Positions 32,441 through 41,437 are shown, counted from the stretch's first letter. The stretch: 51,305 nucleotides of DNA from Bacillota bacterium (GCA_017416795.1 JAFQBD010000010.1:1-51305), one strand, 5' to 3'. Notes: a model not told the origin generated them from the sequence alone. Made by a program: numbers and translations.

Positions 32441-33904
32441 ATGGCTAAAAAGGCTAAAACAGTATTCATGTGTCAGGAATGCGGATATGAAAGTCCTAAG
32501 TGGATGGGTCAATGTATCTGCGGTGCATGGAACTCAATGGTAGAAGAAAAGGTCGTTGAGATAGACGAGAAGGATAAAAGACGCAGGACATCTATAGGTG
32601 CAAAGGGCACAGCCGGTGGCGGTCTCGGTGCTTCAGGCATAGCGGAAGGCGTGCGCGCAGGTCGCCCTGCCAAGCTGTCTCAGATCGATTCCGGAGAAAA
32701 AGAACGTATCGATACAGGTATCGGCGAGCTGAACAGAGTGCTGGGCGGAGGCCTCGTTCCCGGATCGTTGACGCTTATATCGGGTGAACCCGGAATCGGC
32801 AAATCCACCATTATCATACAGGCGGCAGCCAATATAGCGGCGACACAGGGAACGGTTCTCTATGTCTCGGGCGAAGAATCAGAAGAGCAGATCAAGATGA
32901 GGGCTGACAGGGTGTGCAGGCAGCTGCCTGATAGTTTGTTCATATTAGCTGAAACCAATATGGAGAATATAGATGCTGTATGTCAGCAGATAAAGCCGGC
33001 ATTCCTTATAATAGACTCGATCCAGACTATGTACAGTGCAGAACTGGACTCTGCACCGGGAAGTGTATCTCAGGTACGTGCCTGCGGCAATGATCTTATG
33101 AGAATAGGAAAGATGCACAACATACCTATCTTTATCGTAGCCCATGTTACTAAGAACGGTGATCTGGCAGGTCCGAGAATAGTAGAACATATGGTAGACT
33201 GTGTGCTTAGCTTTACAGGAGACAGAAGCCATGAGATGAGGATACTCAGAGCTCAGAAAAACAGGTTTGGCACCACCAGTGAGATAGGTGCATTTGAGAT
33301 GGCAGAAGAAGGTCTTATTGAGATCGAGAATCTTTCGGGAACACTTCTTGAGGAAATGGGAACGGGAAGTGAAGGCGCAGTCGCCACAGCCGTTTACGAA
33401 GGGACCAGACCTCTCGTTCTGGAGGTGCAGGCGCTCACCTCGCCGACGAATATCGGATTTGCGAGAAGAACATCGATAGGTGTCGAAAACTCCCGTCTAA
33501 ACATGATTTTAGCCGTTCTGGAGAAGAAGATGGGGCTCAAGTTCATCGATCAGGATGTATATGTCAATATCGTTGGAGGTCTTAGACCTGAGGGAACATA
33601 TACCGACCTGGCAGTTGCTATGGCTGTGTACTCGTCATACAGAGGCAAGCCTCTTGGAAGCAATACGGTCGTACTTGGAGAAATCGGACTGACAGGTGAT
33701 CTAAGAGCTGTTCAGAACGGTGAGAAAATACTTAAAGAAGCCGTCAAGCTGGGTTTTGAACGAATAGTGCTTCCGGTGAAAAATGCGGACAGATTGAAGA
33801 AAGTTGTGGCGGATGTCAATGCATCGAGGAAAGACGCAGGTTCAAGGCCTGTCAAAGTTATCGGCATGAAGAATATAGCGGAGATGAGAAATTTGTTCGA
33901 ATAG
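32441..33904 (+). CDS. radA: DNA repair protein RadA
   Basis: A 487-residue RecA-like helicase that promotes branch migration in recombination. It has an N-terminal zinc-finger segment, Walker A GEPGIGKST, the RadA motif KNRFG (in AQKNRFGTTSEIGAFEM), and a C-terminal Lon-like domain (YVNIVGGLRPEGTYTDLAVAMA). Start ATG 32441 has AAAGGAG six bases upstream; the frame is open upstream through the preceding terminator but that part is not coding. One oddity: the second half of the zinc knuckle reads GQCICGAW, a C-x-C spacing where the family has C-x-x-C, and the region between it and the ATPase is unusually glycine- and alanine-rich. Two terminators isolate the gene. Confidence 0.94.
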   Translation: MAKKAKTVFMCQECGYESPKWMGQCICGAWNSMVEEKVVEIDEKDKRRRTSIGAKGTAGGGLGASGIAEGVRAGRPAKLSQIDSGEKERIDTGIGELNRVLGGGLVPGSLTLISGEPGIGKSTIIIQAAANIAATQGTVLYVSGEESEEQIKMRADRVCRQLPDSLFILAETNMENIDAVCQQIKPAFLIIDSIQTMYSAELDSAPGSVSQVRACGNDLMRIGKMHNIPIFIVAHVTKNGDLAGPRIVEHMVDCVLSFTGDRSHEMRILRAQKNRFGTTSEIGAFEMAEEGLIEIENLSGTLLEEMGTGSEGAVATAVYEGTRPLVLEVQALTSPTNIGFARRTSIGVENSRLNMILAVLEKKMGLKFIDQDVYVNIVGGLRPEGTYTDLAVAMAVYSSYRGKPLGSNTVVLGEIGLTGDLRAVQNGEKILKEAVKLGFERIVLPVKNADRLKKVVADVNASRKDAGSRPVKVIGMKNIAEMRNLFE

Positions 33905-33945
33905 AAAGAACCATATAAAAGATATAAATGAATATTGCATATTAA

Positions 33946-33984
33946 AATAGGATGTGTCGATCTGACACATCCTATTGATTTTTT
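33946..33984. terminator. Bidirectional terminator between radA and the permease cassette
   Basis: AATAGGATGTGTC (33946-33958) and GACACATCCTATT (33964-33976) form a perfect 13-bp stem with a 5-base loop. Six T follow at 33979-33984 on the plus strand and an A run precedes it, so it can end both radA and the converging minus-strand operon. Confidence 0.9.
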
Positions 33985-33997
33985 GCTTATGTACTTC

Positions 33998-34141
33998 TTA
34001 TCTGTTAGATAACATTTCAAAGAGATCTTTGAATGTCATTGTAGGATCATCGAATGCGTTCTGCATCACATATGCTCCGAGGCCGAGAGTGGCAACTACG
34101 ATAAGAAATATAAATGCTATAGTTCCGGTGAATCTACCCAT
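33998..34141 (-). CDS. Small membrane protein, 47 residues, end of the permease operon
   Basis: A 47-codon gene that follows the permease by one base. The translation, read from the complement, begins MGRFTGTIAFIFLIVVATLG and ends DLFEMLSNR: one hydrophobic helix (about residues 6-26) followed by a short acidic and polar tail. Its start codon directly follows the permease stop, which suggests translational coupling; no separate ribosome binding site is clear. The bidirectional terminator begins 14 bases after its stop. The position and coupling make it a likely small accessory subunit of the transporter, though I know of no family to assign it to. Confidence 0.65.
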   Translation of the reverse strand: MGRFTGTIAFIFLIVVATLGLGAYVMQNAFDDPTMTFKDLFEMLSNR

Positions 34142-34142
34142 C

Positions 34143-35702
34143 TTAGAATAACCATGATCCAGCGAACAGGATTACGCCGATAGCAGCGAAGATGTAAGCG
34201 CCGATTCTCCATCTCTTGTACTGAGCATCAAGAGCAGCCTTTTCTTCAGCAGTAGGTTCTACTGTAGCCAGAGCCAGAGCTTCGAGGTCGATAGCTTCCT
34301 GAGGGATAGGTCTCTTTCTTACATACAGTACATAGTACAGGATAGCGATTACGTCCCAACCGATGTTGAACCAGATAGCAACTGGGTCATAAGCCAGGAT
34401 CAGCAGAATAGCAAATGCGATGATTGAGAACCAACCGCCGAATGTGCCGGCAGGACATCTCCAAGGTCTGTGGAGATCAGGTTCCTTCTTACGCAGTGCC
34501 AGGAATGACCAGAATCCGATGATGTAAGCCTGGATCTGGTTGTAAGCGCACATCATAGCAACGATCTTGATTGATCCAGTCAGGATGAAGAAGATTCCGA
34601 GAACGCCGCACAGTACAACTGCTCTGTGAGGGCTCTTGTGCTTAGGATGTACAGCACCGAAGTACTTAGGGAAGTTGCCGTCCTGAGCCATGATGTACAT
34701 GTAACGAGCAGGACCAGCGATACAAGGGTTCATTGTTGAGAAGTCACCACCGAGAGTGATACCCAGACACAGGATGATCAGTGGCAGACCAACGATACCT
34801 GCATACTGCATAGCTTCTGCATAAGGAGCAGCTGCTGTGTAGAGGTCAGGAATGTTTTCTGCTGGAGTCAGTGCGCACAGGAACCACTGGAATAACAGGT
34901 TAACTGCCAGTACGCAGAAAGGTGAGATCAGCAGAGCTCTAGGAATAGTGATCTGAGGGAACTTAACTTCTGAACCCATACCTACGATTGTTTCGTATCC
35001 GAAGAAGCACCACAGTACGAGCAGAACTGCCTGAGCGAATGCGTTAACGCCTGCAGGGATACCAACGCCTGCAACCATTTCAGTTACGCCTGAGAAATCA
35101 GCCTTAGCGATTACTGTAGCGAACCATACCAGTGAGCATGCCCAGAAGAAGAACATGAAGAAGTTCTGAGTCTTACCGTTCATTTCGATACCTCTGTATG
35201 AGATAACTGTGAACAGGATGAACAGACCGATTGCCGGCAGAGTCTTCCACAGGAAGATGTCGGCAGGAACTGCGCCGTTGAAGAAGTCGAACAGTGAGTA
35301 GTCACCGTTGTCAACAGGAACGTTGCAGCCCAGTGCGTTCAGCAGTCTTACGAAGTAGTTTGAGAAAGCCATAGCTTCTGATGCACCGATACCAACCTGA
35401 GCCAGAGTGTAGTTCCAGCTTTCGAATACCGCTACAGGATAGTTGATAGCTCTCTTAGCGAATGAATAAGTACCACCGGCGAGTGGCAGTGCAGCACCCA
35501 GTTCACCGTACATTGCGCATGGGAACAGGATCAGTACGAATGCGATCAGTGATGCGATGATTACTGTACCACCCATCAGACCTACGATCTGTGAACCAAC
35601 TGTGAACAGACCTACGCCGATTACAGCTCCGGCTGTAATAGTAACGCATTCTGCGAGGCCCAAAGATCTGCTCAGAGATTGAGCTTGTACTTTGTTTTCC
35701 AT
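34143..35702 (-). CDS. Amino acid permease, APC superfamily
   Basis: A 519-residue transporter with about twelve to fourteen membrane segments. The opening LAECVTITAGAVIGVGLFTVG is the APC superfamily substrate-binding helix 1 (with the GAVIGVG unwound stretch), and FFGYETIVGMGSEVKFP matches the conserved helix 6 E/E-V-K pattern. The frame is open another 99 codons upstream, but ATG at 35702 has a perfect AAGGAGG eight bases before it, and the upstream part overlaps the neighbouring small gene. Codon use is highly biased. It belongs to a three-gene minus-strand cassette with 105-aa and 47-aa membrane proteins, and diverges from an AraC regulator. Substrate unknown; an amino acid or amine is expected. 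Confidence 0.88.
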   Translation of the reverse strand: MENKVQAQSLSRSLGLAECVTITAGAVIGVGLFTVGSQIVGLMGGTVIIASLIAFVLILFPCAMYGELGAALPLAGGTYSFAKRAINYPVAVFESWNYTLAQVGIGASEAMAFSNYFVRLLNALGCNVPVDNGDYSLFDFFNGAVPADIFLWKTLPAIGLFILFTVISYRGIEMNGKTQNFFMFFFWACSLVWFATVIAKADFSGVTEMVAGVGIPAGVNAFAQAVLLVLWCFFGYETIVGMGSEVKFPQITIPRALLISPFCVLAVNLLFQWFLCALTPAENIPDLYTAAAPYAEAMQYAGIVGLPLIILCLGITLGGDFSTMNPCIAGPARYMYIMAQDGNFPKYFGAVHPKHKSPHRAVVLCGVLGIFFILTGSIKIVAMMCAYNQIQAYIIGFWSFLALRKKEPDLHRPWRCPAGTFGGWFSIIAFAILLILAYDPVAIWFNIGWDVIAILYYVLYVRKRPIPQEAIDLEALALATVEPTAEEKAALDAQYKRWRIGAYIFAAIGVILFAGSWLF

Positions 35703-35779
35703 AAGAAAAACCTCCTTAAAATAGTGAAAATAATTAAGATATAAAATAAATATAAACTTTGACCATTTATAATTATTTC

Positions 35780-36097
35780 CTATTGTTGCATCTTTCTCTG
35801 TTTCCAGCTCTTGAGGAACGGGAACATGAATACGATGGTAGGGATGTTGAATGTGAGCCACATCCTCAGACAAAAATTGATAAGGCCGACATGTTCTCCC
35901 GGACCTACTACGAAGAACGGTCTTACTGCCATGATAGTAGCAGCTATGAGGCATAATCCCGGAAGTACCAGTCCCATATATACATTTGGTCTGTCGCACA
36001 TATATTTCTGCAGAGTCACTACAATAAATATAGCGACTAACGCTGCTGGAAATATCAATATCATTTTATCGGGATCCATACCCATTACTGCCTGCAT
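35780..36097 (-). CDS. Small membrane protein, 105 residues, upstream of the permease
   Basis: A hydrophobic 105-residue protein with three likely membrane helices (MILIFPAALVAIFIVVTL, VYMGLVLPGLCLIAATIMAV, FNIPTIVFMFPFLKSW) and a short basic tail (KSWKQRKMQQ). It is translated from ATG 36097 behind AGAGGAAA and lies 77 bases upstream of the permease. I do not recognise a family. Genetic position recalls small accessory proteins that accompany some sodium-solute symporters, but the sequence is not clearly one of them. It diverges from the AraC regulator across a 202-base gap. Confidence 0.7.
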   Translation of the reverse strand: MQAVMGMDPDKMILIFPAALVAIFIVVTLQKYMCDRPNVYMGLVLPGLCLIAATIMAVRPFFVVGPGEHVGLINFCLRMWLTFNIPTIVFMFPFLKSWKQRKMQQ

Positions 36098-36221
36098 GAT
36101 TTCCTCTTTTCTATATGAAAATATTCGCGAAATTTTCTAAAAATTATGTAAAAAATATCCATTTTCTTACCAATTTAATTTTACACTTTTAGCCATATAT
36201 TTGACTAGGAAAAAACGGAAG

Positions 36222-36250
36222 TTGACAGGGGAAATATCAGGTATTATTAT
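36222..36250 (+). promoter_or_regulatory. Promoter of the AraC-type regulator operon
   Basis: TTGACA at 36222-36227 and TATTAT at 36245-36250 are 17 bases apart. The leader to the ATG at 36300 is about 45 bases and holds a GGAGGG ribosome binding site. Confidence 0.75.
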
Positions 36251-36299
36251 GAAAGTGAGATAAAAGCATGTTCCGATTTATACTATTCGGAGGGAACGA

Positions 36300-37205
36300 A
36301 TGTCGTTTGTAATAAGCAGTAAACAACATCTGGCTCCTACGGAAGATAGGATCCAATACGAGCCTATGATGTTCGAAGTTGAGGGGGTGTCATTCAATAG
36401 ACTGGATATCTCATTCGGACATCCGCTTTATACTGCTGCTATAGATATGTATTATATTACTCTCGATGAAGGACACAGTGAAGGACGATATATTCCTATA
36501 GTTCCGGACGGATGCATGGCACTCGTGTTCAAGGGGAATAAAATCGATGATGAACCTTCGGAAGGATTCCTTTGCGGAGCTATAGATGAAATCAAAAAAA
36601 TACTTATTGCACCTGAAGATTACTATGTTTTCATCAGGTTCATGCCGGGTACGGGATATTCGCTGATAAAGAACGGAAAAAATGCGGGAAGCATTGCAAA
36701 TACAGCGGTTCCGATCCGCGGCGGTGTGATGGGCGAAGAACAGATGCTGCCTGTTTTGGAAAGAGATATCAAGCTGGAAGAAAGGGCTGGACTGATCTCT
36801 AAAATAGTAAGAGTCAATCTTCAGAATGAGCATGAACGATACATAGTCAAGTATTGTACCGAAAGGATATTCCAGACGCAGGGGAATGTCAGGGTGGAAG
36901 AACTTGCTTATGAAACAGGATTCACTTCCAGACATATCGGTAAACTATTCGAAAAATGCATAGGTGTTTCGCCTAAACTTTATTCGCAGATCATAAAGCT
37001 CCAGACCTCTATGGAGAAAATAATAGAAAACAATGATAAAAAGCTTATCGAGATAGCTTTGGACAGCGGCTTTTTCGACCACGCTCATATGAACAGGATG
37101 TATAAGAAGCTTATCGGGATCTCTTCGGGAGAATTCAAAAAAAATATGTTTTCAAAGGTAGACTATACTTTGATAGATGATTACATTTCCGTCGATGAAA
37201 CATGA
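36300..37205 (+). CDS. AraC family transcriptional regulator
   Basis: A 301-residue regulator. The N-terminal part carries the VPDGCMALVFKG segment typical of the DUF6597-type sensor domain of this family; the C-terminal part is the paired helix-turn-helix DNA-binding domain (VRVEELAYETGFTSRHIGKLFEKCIGVSP and IEIALDSGFFDHAHMNRMYKKLIGISSGEF). No signal peptide. It overlaps the start region of the FGGY kinase by a few bases and diverges from the permease cassette, so it most likely controls both sides in response to a substrate of the pathway. Confidence 0.87.
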   Translation: MSFVISSKQHLAPTEDRIQYEPMMFEVEGVSFNRLDISFGHPLYTAAIDMYYITLDEGHSEGRYIPIVPDGCMALVFKGNKIDDEPSEGFLCGAIDEIKKILIAPEDYYVFIRFMPGTGYSLIKNGKNAGSIANTAVPIRGGVMGEEQMLPVLERDIKLEERAGLISKIVRVNLQNEHERYIVKYCTERIFQTQGNVRVEELAYETGFTSRHIGKLFEKCIGVSPKLYSQIIKLQTSMEKIIENNDKKLIEIALDSGFFDHAHMNRMYKKLIGISSGEFKKNMFSKVDYTLIDDYISVDET

Positions 37206-37222
37206 CGAGGGGAGGAAAGGAA

Positions 37223-38722
37223 ATGGCAAAGAAAAAGTATTACATTGGTCTTGACCAGGGTACTACAGGTACTACGACTCTGCTTCTTGACGAAAACTGG
37301 AACACTATCGCCAGAGGCTACAAGGAACATACCCAGTATTACCCTAAACCGGGCTGGGTAGAACATGATCCTATCGAATTGTGGCAGAGAGTTACAGAGT
37401 CCATGAACATGGCTCTCCAGCTGGGAGGAGTATCAGCAGATCAGGTTGCATGCATCGGTATCGACAACCAGGGTGAAACCTGCATGCTTTGGGACAAGAT
37501 CACAGGAGTGCCTGTCTACAATGCTATCGTATGGCAGGACAGAAGAATGGCAAGATATGCCGATGAACTTACTAAGGAATACGGAGAATTGATCCGCGAG
37601 AAGACAGGTCTGATGGCAGACTCATACTTCAGCGGACCTAAGATGAAGTGGATCATAGATAACGTAGACGGTGTTAAAGAAAAGATCAACGAAGGCCGTA
37701 TCTTAGCGGGAACGCTTGACTCATGGCTCATCTGGAAGATGACTCATGGTAAAGTGCACGTAACTGACTGTTCAACAGCATCAAGAACTATGATGTTCAA
37801 CATCCATACAGGCAAATGGGATCAGGACATCCTGGATATCCTGGGAGTACCTGCCAGCATCCTGCCTGAGATCTGTGACAGTGCACAGATCTACGGATAT
37901 ACAGATCCGCTGGATTTCATCGGAGCTAAAGTTCCGATCTCAGGTTCCGTAGTTGACCAGCAGGCAGCACTTTTCGGCCAGGCATGTTTCTCGCCGGGAA
38001 CTATCAAGTGTACATACGGAACAGGATGCTTCATGCTGATGAACACAGGTAAGAAAGCTGTTTACTCTAAGAACGGACTTCTTACTACAGTCGCTTGGAG
38101 ACTTAACAAAGAAATGTCATTCGCTCTCGACGGCGGTATATATATCACCGGTGCTGCTACACAGTGGCTGAGAGACGGGATCAAAATCATAGATAATGCG
38201 GCACAGACAGAAATGATGGCTTACAATGCCGGAAATAACGGCGGAGTTTACTTCGTTCCTGCATTCTCAGGTCTGGCTGCACCTCACTGGGATTCCTATG
38301 CTAGAGGAACTATGGTAGGTATCACAGGAGGCACTACAAGAGAGCATATCGTAAGAGCGACTCTCGAATCGACTGCATATCAGGTAAAGGATAACCTGGA
38401 TGTTATGAATCTGGACGCAAGCATGCCGATCACTATCTTAAGAGCAGACGGCGGTGCTACAGCCAACAACTTCCTGATGCAGTTCCAGTCCGACCTTATC
38501 GGAATCCCTGTAGACGTTCCTGTTATCAAGGATACTACAGCACTGGGAGCAGCTCAGCTGGCAGCTCTCGGAGCAGGTGAATTCGACAACATCGCACAGC
38601 TGGAAGGCAACTGGAAGCTGGCTAAGAGATACGAGCCTAAGATGAGCGTAGACGAAAGAGAAACGCTTCTCTATAACTGGCACAGAGCTGTAGAAAGAGC
38701 TAAGAACTGGTCAGAAGAGTAA
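37223..38722 (+). CDS. Glycerol kinase-like FGGY carbohydrate kinase
   Basis: A 499-residue kinase, close in length and sequence to glycerol kinase: N-terminal phosphate loop GLDQGTTGTTT, PKPGWVEHDP, AIVWQDRR, GTGCFMLMNTG and FVPAFSGLAAPHWD. Of the glycerol contacts known in E. coli GlpK (Arg84, Glu85, Trp104, Tyr136, Asp246, Phe271), all but one are kept; the arginine is a glycine here (IDNQGET, Gly84). This suggests either a weak glycerol kinase or a kinase for another polyol or hydroxylated compound. The start is ATG 37223, after AAAGG; the gene lies directly after the regulator and 74 bases before a class V aminotransferase. Confidence 0.8.
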   Translation: MAKKKYYIGLDQGTTGTTTLLLDENWNTIARGYKEHTQYYPKPGWVEHDPIELWQRVTESMNMALQLGGVSADQVACIGIDNQGETCMLWDKITGVPVYNAIVWQDRRMARYADELTKEYGELIREKTGLMADSYFSGPKMKWIIDNVDGVKEKINEGRILAGTLDSWLIWKMTHGKVHVTDCSTASRTMMFNIHTGKWDQDILDILGVPASILPEICDSAQIYGYTDPLDFIGAKVPISGSVVDQQAALFGQACFSPGTIKCTYGTGCFMLMNTGKKAVYSKNGLLTTVAWRLNKEMSFALDGGIYITGAATQWLRDGIKIIDNAAQTEMMAYNAGNNGGVYFVPAFSGLAAPHWDSYARGTMVGITGGTTREHIVRATLESTAYQVKDNLDVMNLDASMPITILRADGGATANNFLMQFQSDLIGIPVDVPVIKDTTALGAAQLAALGAGEFDNIAQLEGNWKLAKRYEPKMSVDERETLLYNWHRAVERAKNWSEE

Positions 38723-38796
38723 TGCAAAGCGCAGTCTGCGCATTTGCAAAGTTAATGGTATATAATTAAACTTTTTAAATCGAAAGGAAGAAAAAA

Positions 38797-39888
38797 ATGA
38801 GCGCACCTAAATTATTCAGCCCGGGCCCAATCATGGTAAAGGAAAACGTTAGAGCAGCACTGGCTCACTATGACATCTGCCACAGAGGAGCAGAATTTGA
38901 AGAACTGTTTGCAAGAGCTACAGAAAAGATCAATAAGCTGTTCAAGGCAGACGATTCATACAGATCAGTGATCATCTCCGGATCCGGAACATCATCAAAC
39001 GAAACAGTACTTTCATCCATCTTTAATGAAGGTGAAAAAGTAATGCTGATCAGAAACGGCGTTTTCGGTGAAAGACTTCTCGAAATCATCCAGAAGTATG
39101 AAATTCCGCTGGTTGACTGCGAATTCGAATGGGGCGAATACCCATCAATCGAAAAGATCGAAGAAATGCTGGCAGCTAATCCTGAAGTTAAGACAGTTGC
39201 TATGGTATTCCACGAAACTTCAACAGGTATGGTAAACCCTGTTAAGGCTGTTGGTGAAGTTGCTAAGAAATATAACAAGTGGTTCTTCGTTGACTGCGTA
39301 TCAGCGGCAGCAGGAGAACTGATCGACGTAGTAGATATGAACATCACATTCGCTACATCAGTAGGCGGCAAGTGCCTGGGCGCATACCCTGGTTCAGCTT
39401 ACATCTGCGGTAAGAGAGAAGCTTATGAAACTCTGACTCCTGCAATGGGCAAGAACGTTTATCTGAACCTGGCTAAGCACTATGCAGCAGCAGAAAAGAA
39501 CAACCAGACTCCTAACACTCCTAACGTTAACCTGTTCTGGGCACTGGACGTTGCTCTTGATAACGCTCTGGCTGACGGCGGTGTTGAAGCAAGGGTTGCA
39601 AGATATAAGGAATGTGCAGGCATCCTGAGAAAAGGAATGCAGGATATGGGTCTGAAACTCCTGCTGGATGACGAAGAAAAGATGGCAAACACAGTAACAT
39701 CAGTATTCCTGCCTGAAGGAAGAGACCTGAAGCAGTTCCTGGTTGATCTGGAAGCTAAGGGATATGTAGTATACAGCGGTAAGGGCAAGTATGAAGAAAT
39801 GGGAATGTTCCAGGTAGCTAACATGGGTGAAATCTATCCTGAAGATTGCTACGAATTCCTCGAAGTACTGAAGACAGTTATCGCATAA
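38797..39888 (+). CDS. Class V PLP aminotransferase (alanine-glyoxylate / 2-aminoethylphosphonate type)
   Basis: A 363-residue fold-type I aminotransferase. FSPGPIMVKENVRAAL and ICHRGAEFEEL near the N-terminus, the PLP aspartate in FVDCVSAAAGE and the PLP lysine in VGGKCLGAYPG (residue 192) are characteristic. The family uses alanine, serine, glyoxylate, pyruvate or 2-aminoethylphosphonate; no phosphonatase gene is nearby, so I keep the call general. It has an AAAGGAAG ribosome binding site and its own -10 (TATAAT at 38761), with an imperfect palindrome at 38723-38748 between it and the kinase. Codon use is highly biased. It may work with the kinase and the permease on the same nitrogen-containing substrate. 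Confidence 0.85.
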   Translation: MSAPKLFSPGPIMVKENVRAALAHYDICHRGAEFEELFARATEKINKLFKADDSYRSVIISGSGTSSNETVLSSIFNEGEKVMLIRNGVFGERLLEIIQKYEIPLVDCEFEWGEYPSIEKIEEMLAANPEVKTVAMVFHETSTGMVNPVKAVGEVAKKYNKWFFVDCVSAAAGELIDVVDMNITFATSVGGKCLGAYPGSAYICGKREAYETLTPAMGKNVYLNLAKHYAAAEKNNQTPNTPNVNLFWALDVALDNALADGGVEARVARYKECAGILRKGMQDMGLKLLLDDEEKMANTVTSVFLPEGRDLKQFLVDLEAKGYVVYSGKGKYEEMGMFQVANMGEIYPEDCYEFLEVLKTVIA

Positions 39889-39889
39889 A

Positions 39890-39915
39890 TAAAAAACAGC
39901 CGCATCGCGGCTGTT
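39890..39915 (-). terminator. Terminator, minus strand, after the histidine kinase gene
   Basis: AACAGCCGC (39895-39903) and GCGGCTGTT (39907-39915) form a 9-bp stem with a 3-base loop. The A run at 39891-39896 gives a T run on the minus strand, so this stops the two-component operon. Confidence 0.8.
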
Positions 39916-39959
39916 ATGGATCAGCTATGACGAACAATTGATCATAGATACTCCCCTCG

Positions 39960-39995
39960 AAAGAGTCCATGCGTATTTGGTGCATGGACTCTTTT
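39960..39995 (+). terminator. Terminator after the aminotransferase gene
   Basis: AAAGAGTCCATGC (39960-39972) and GCATGGACTCTTT (39982-39994) form a 13-bp stem with a 9-base loop and a short T run. With the preceding hairpin it separates the converging genes. Confidence 0.85.
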
Positions 39996-40000
39996 CACAT

Positions 40001-41437
40001 TTATTTACCTGTTTTTACATATGGCAGTTCGAACCAGAAAGTGGTTCCTTTACCTTCTGTACTTTCTACCCCGAAATCCACTTTGTGGAGAGTGAGGATC
40101 TCTTTTACGATGCTGAGACCCAGACCGCTTCCTTCTGCAGGACGGGCCATGTTGGAGCTGGCTCTGTAATATCTTTCCCATACATGATCAAGCTCTTCGG
40201 CTGCGATGCCTATGCCGTGGTCTTCGATCTTACACAGTACTACACGACCTTTTCTCTTTATAGTTACGTTTACTGTTTTGTCTTCGCCGGCGAACTTGAT
40301 GGCGTTGGTAAAGAGATTGGAAATGACTTGTTTTATCTTCTCTTCATCTCCGTTGACGATAAAGTTTACCTTGCTGTTGAAATTGAATGTATAACCCTCG
40401 TCAATTTCCATTATCTTATAAGTGTTTATGATGCTTTCGGCAGCGTGAGTGATATTGAAATCGCTCTTTTCCAGCACCATCTTTCCTGACTGGAGTCTCG
40501 ATATGGACAGCAGGTCTCCTACGAGGGAGTTGAGTCTGTCCGTTTCGTCTATTATTACTTGCAGATGTTGTTCCCTCTTGGCAGGATTGTCACCGCTGAG
40601 GTCTCGAATCATCTCTGCATATGACTTTATCATAGTGAGCGGAGTCCGCAGGTCATGGGATACATTGGCGATAAGGTCCTTTTGGAGCATATCGGATTTT
40701 TCCAGTTCGATAGATGCCTGGGTAAGCGTATCTGCCAGATTGTTGATCTCGGTATAATGTCCGCCTCTGAAGATGATGCCGTATTCTCCTCGTCCCAGCC
40801 TTTCTGCTGATCTGGTAATGGTTCTGATCGGTCTTGTGATCCTTATACTCAGATAGAATGAGATGAGGCATGCCACCAGCAGCGATATGAACGTAACGTA
40901 AACCAGCTGGTTGGTCAGGATATCTATGGTCGAAGATACAGGCCAAAGCGGTGAGAAGATGTATATGAGCAACGGAGATTTGTCCTTTGCTTTCAGCAGG
41001 GCACCGTATGCGAGAACATCCTTCGAGTCATCGGCGCTCTTTATCCTGAGATAAGCCGAATCACTGTTTTTCTTCAGCATGGCGTTGTTGACAGTGTCGA
41101 TCTGATCGGCATAATACTGGGCGCCTGTAGCGTCTTCGGAAGGCTTGAAATACATAGTCTTACCGTCGTAAGAGACTACATAGATGAACATATCGTTGGA
41201 GTTGGATATGTTTTCTACTGACTTGAGGAATTTGCCGGTGTTCTTCTGCTGATAATCGATCTCTATTGATTTGGCTACGCGCTGTGTCTGTTCATCCTTC
41301 ATGACATCGTAGAAATTATTGAGGAACAGCACCTGCAGCACCCAGAGAAGTATCATCAGAAAACCTGCAAACAGTATGAAATAAAGCCATGTCTTGAACT
41401 TTATGCTGTTGTGGTCAAGTCTGATGTTAAGCTTCAA
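40001..41437 (-). CDS. Sensor histidine kinase
   Basis: A 478-residue membrane sensor kinase. Two transmembrane helices (WLYFILFAGFLMILLWVLQV near residue 17 and VYVTFISLLVACLISFYL near 183) flank an extracellular sensor domain of about 140 residues. Then come a HAMP domain, the phospho-acceptor helix (NVSHDLRTPLTMIKSYAE) and the ATPase domain with N box (ISNLFTNAIKF), DHGIGI and GSGLGLSIVKEI. All catalytic motifs are intact. The start overlaps the end of the response regulator gene by 11 bases, which implies joint translation. The signal is unknown. Confidence 0.92.
   Translation of the reverse strand: MKLNIRLDHNSIKFKTWLYFILFAGFLMILLWVLQVLFLNNFYDVMKDEQTQRVAKSIEIDYQQKNTGKFLKSVENISNSNDMFIYVVSYDGKTMYFKPSEDATGAQYYADQIDTVNNAMLKKNSDSAYLRIKSADDSKDVLAYGALLKAKDKSPLLIYIFSPLWPVSSTIDILTNQLVYVTFISLLVACLISFYLSIRITRPIRTITRSAERLGRGEYGIIFRGGHYTEINNLADTLTQASIELEKSDMLQKDLIANVSHDLRTPLTMIKSYAEMIRDLSGDNPAKREQHLQVIIDETDRLNSLVGDLLSISRLQSGKMVLEKSDFNITHAAESIINTYKIMEIDEGYTFNFNSKVNFIVNGDEEKIKQVISNLFTNAIKFAGEDKTVNVTIKRKGRVVLCKIEDHGIGIAAEELDHVWERYYRASSNMARPAEGSGLGLSIVKEILTLHKVDFGVESTEGKGTTFWFELPYVKTGK

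Noticed and set aside
35703..35999. N-terminal extension of the APC permease
   Set aside because: The open frame continues upstream, but AAGGAGG sits before the ATG at 35702 and the extension overlaps the 105-aa gene with no transporter character.
38723..38748. Imperfect palindrome TGCAAAGCGCA/TGCGCATTTGCA as a terminator
   Set aside because: No T run follows, and the next gene's -10 box is a few bases downstream. An operator is possible but not shown.
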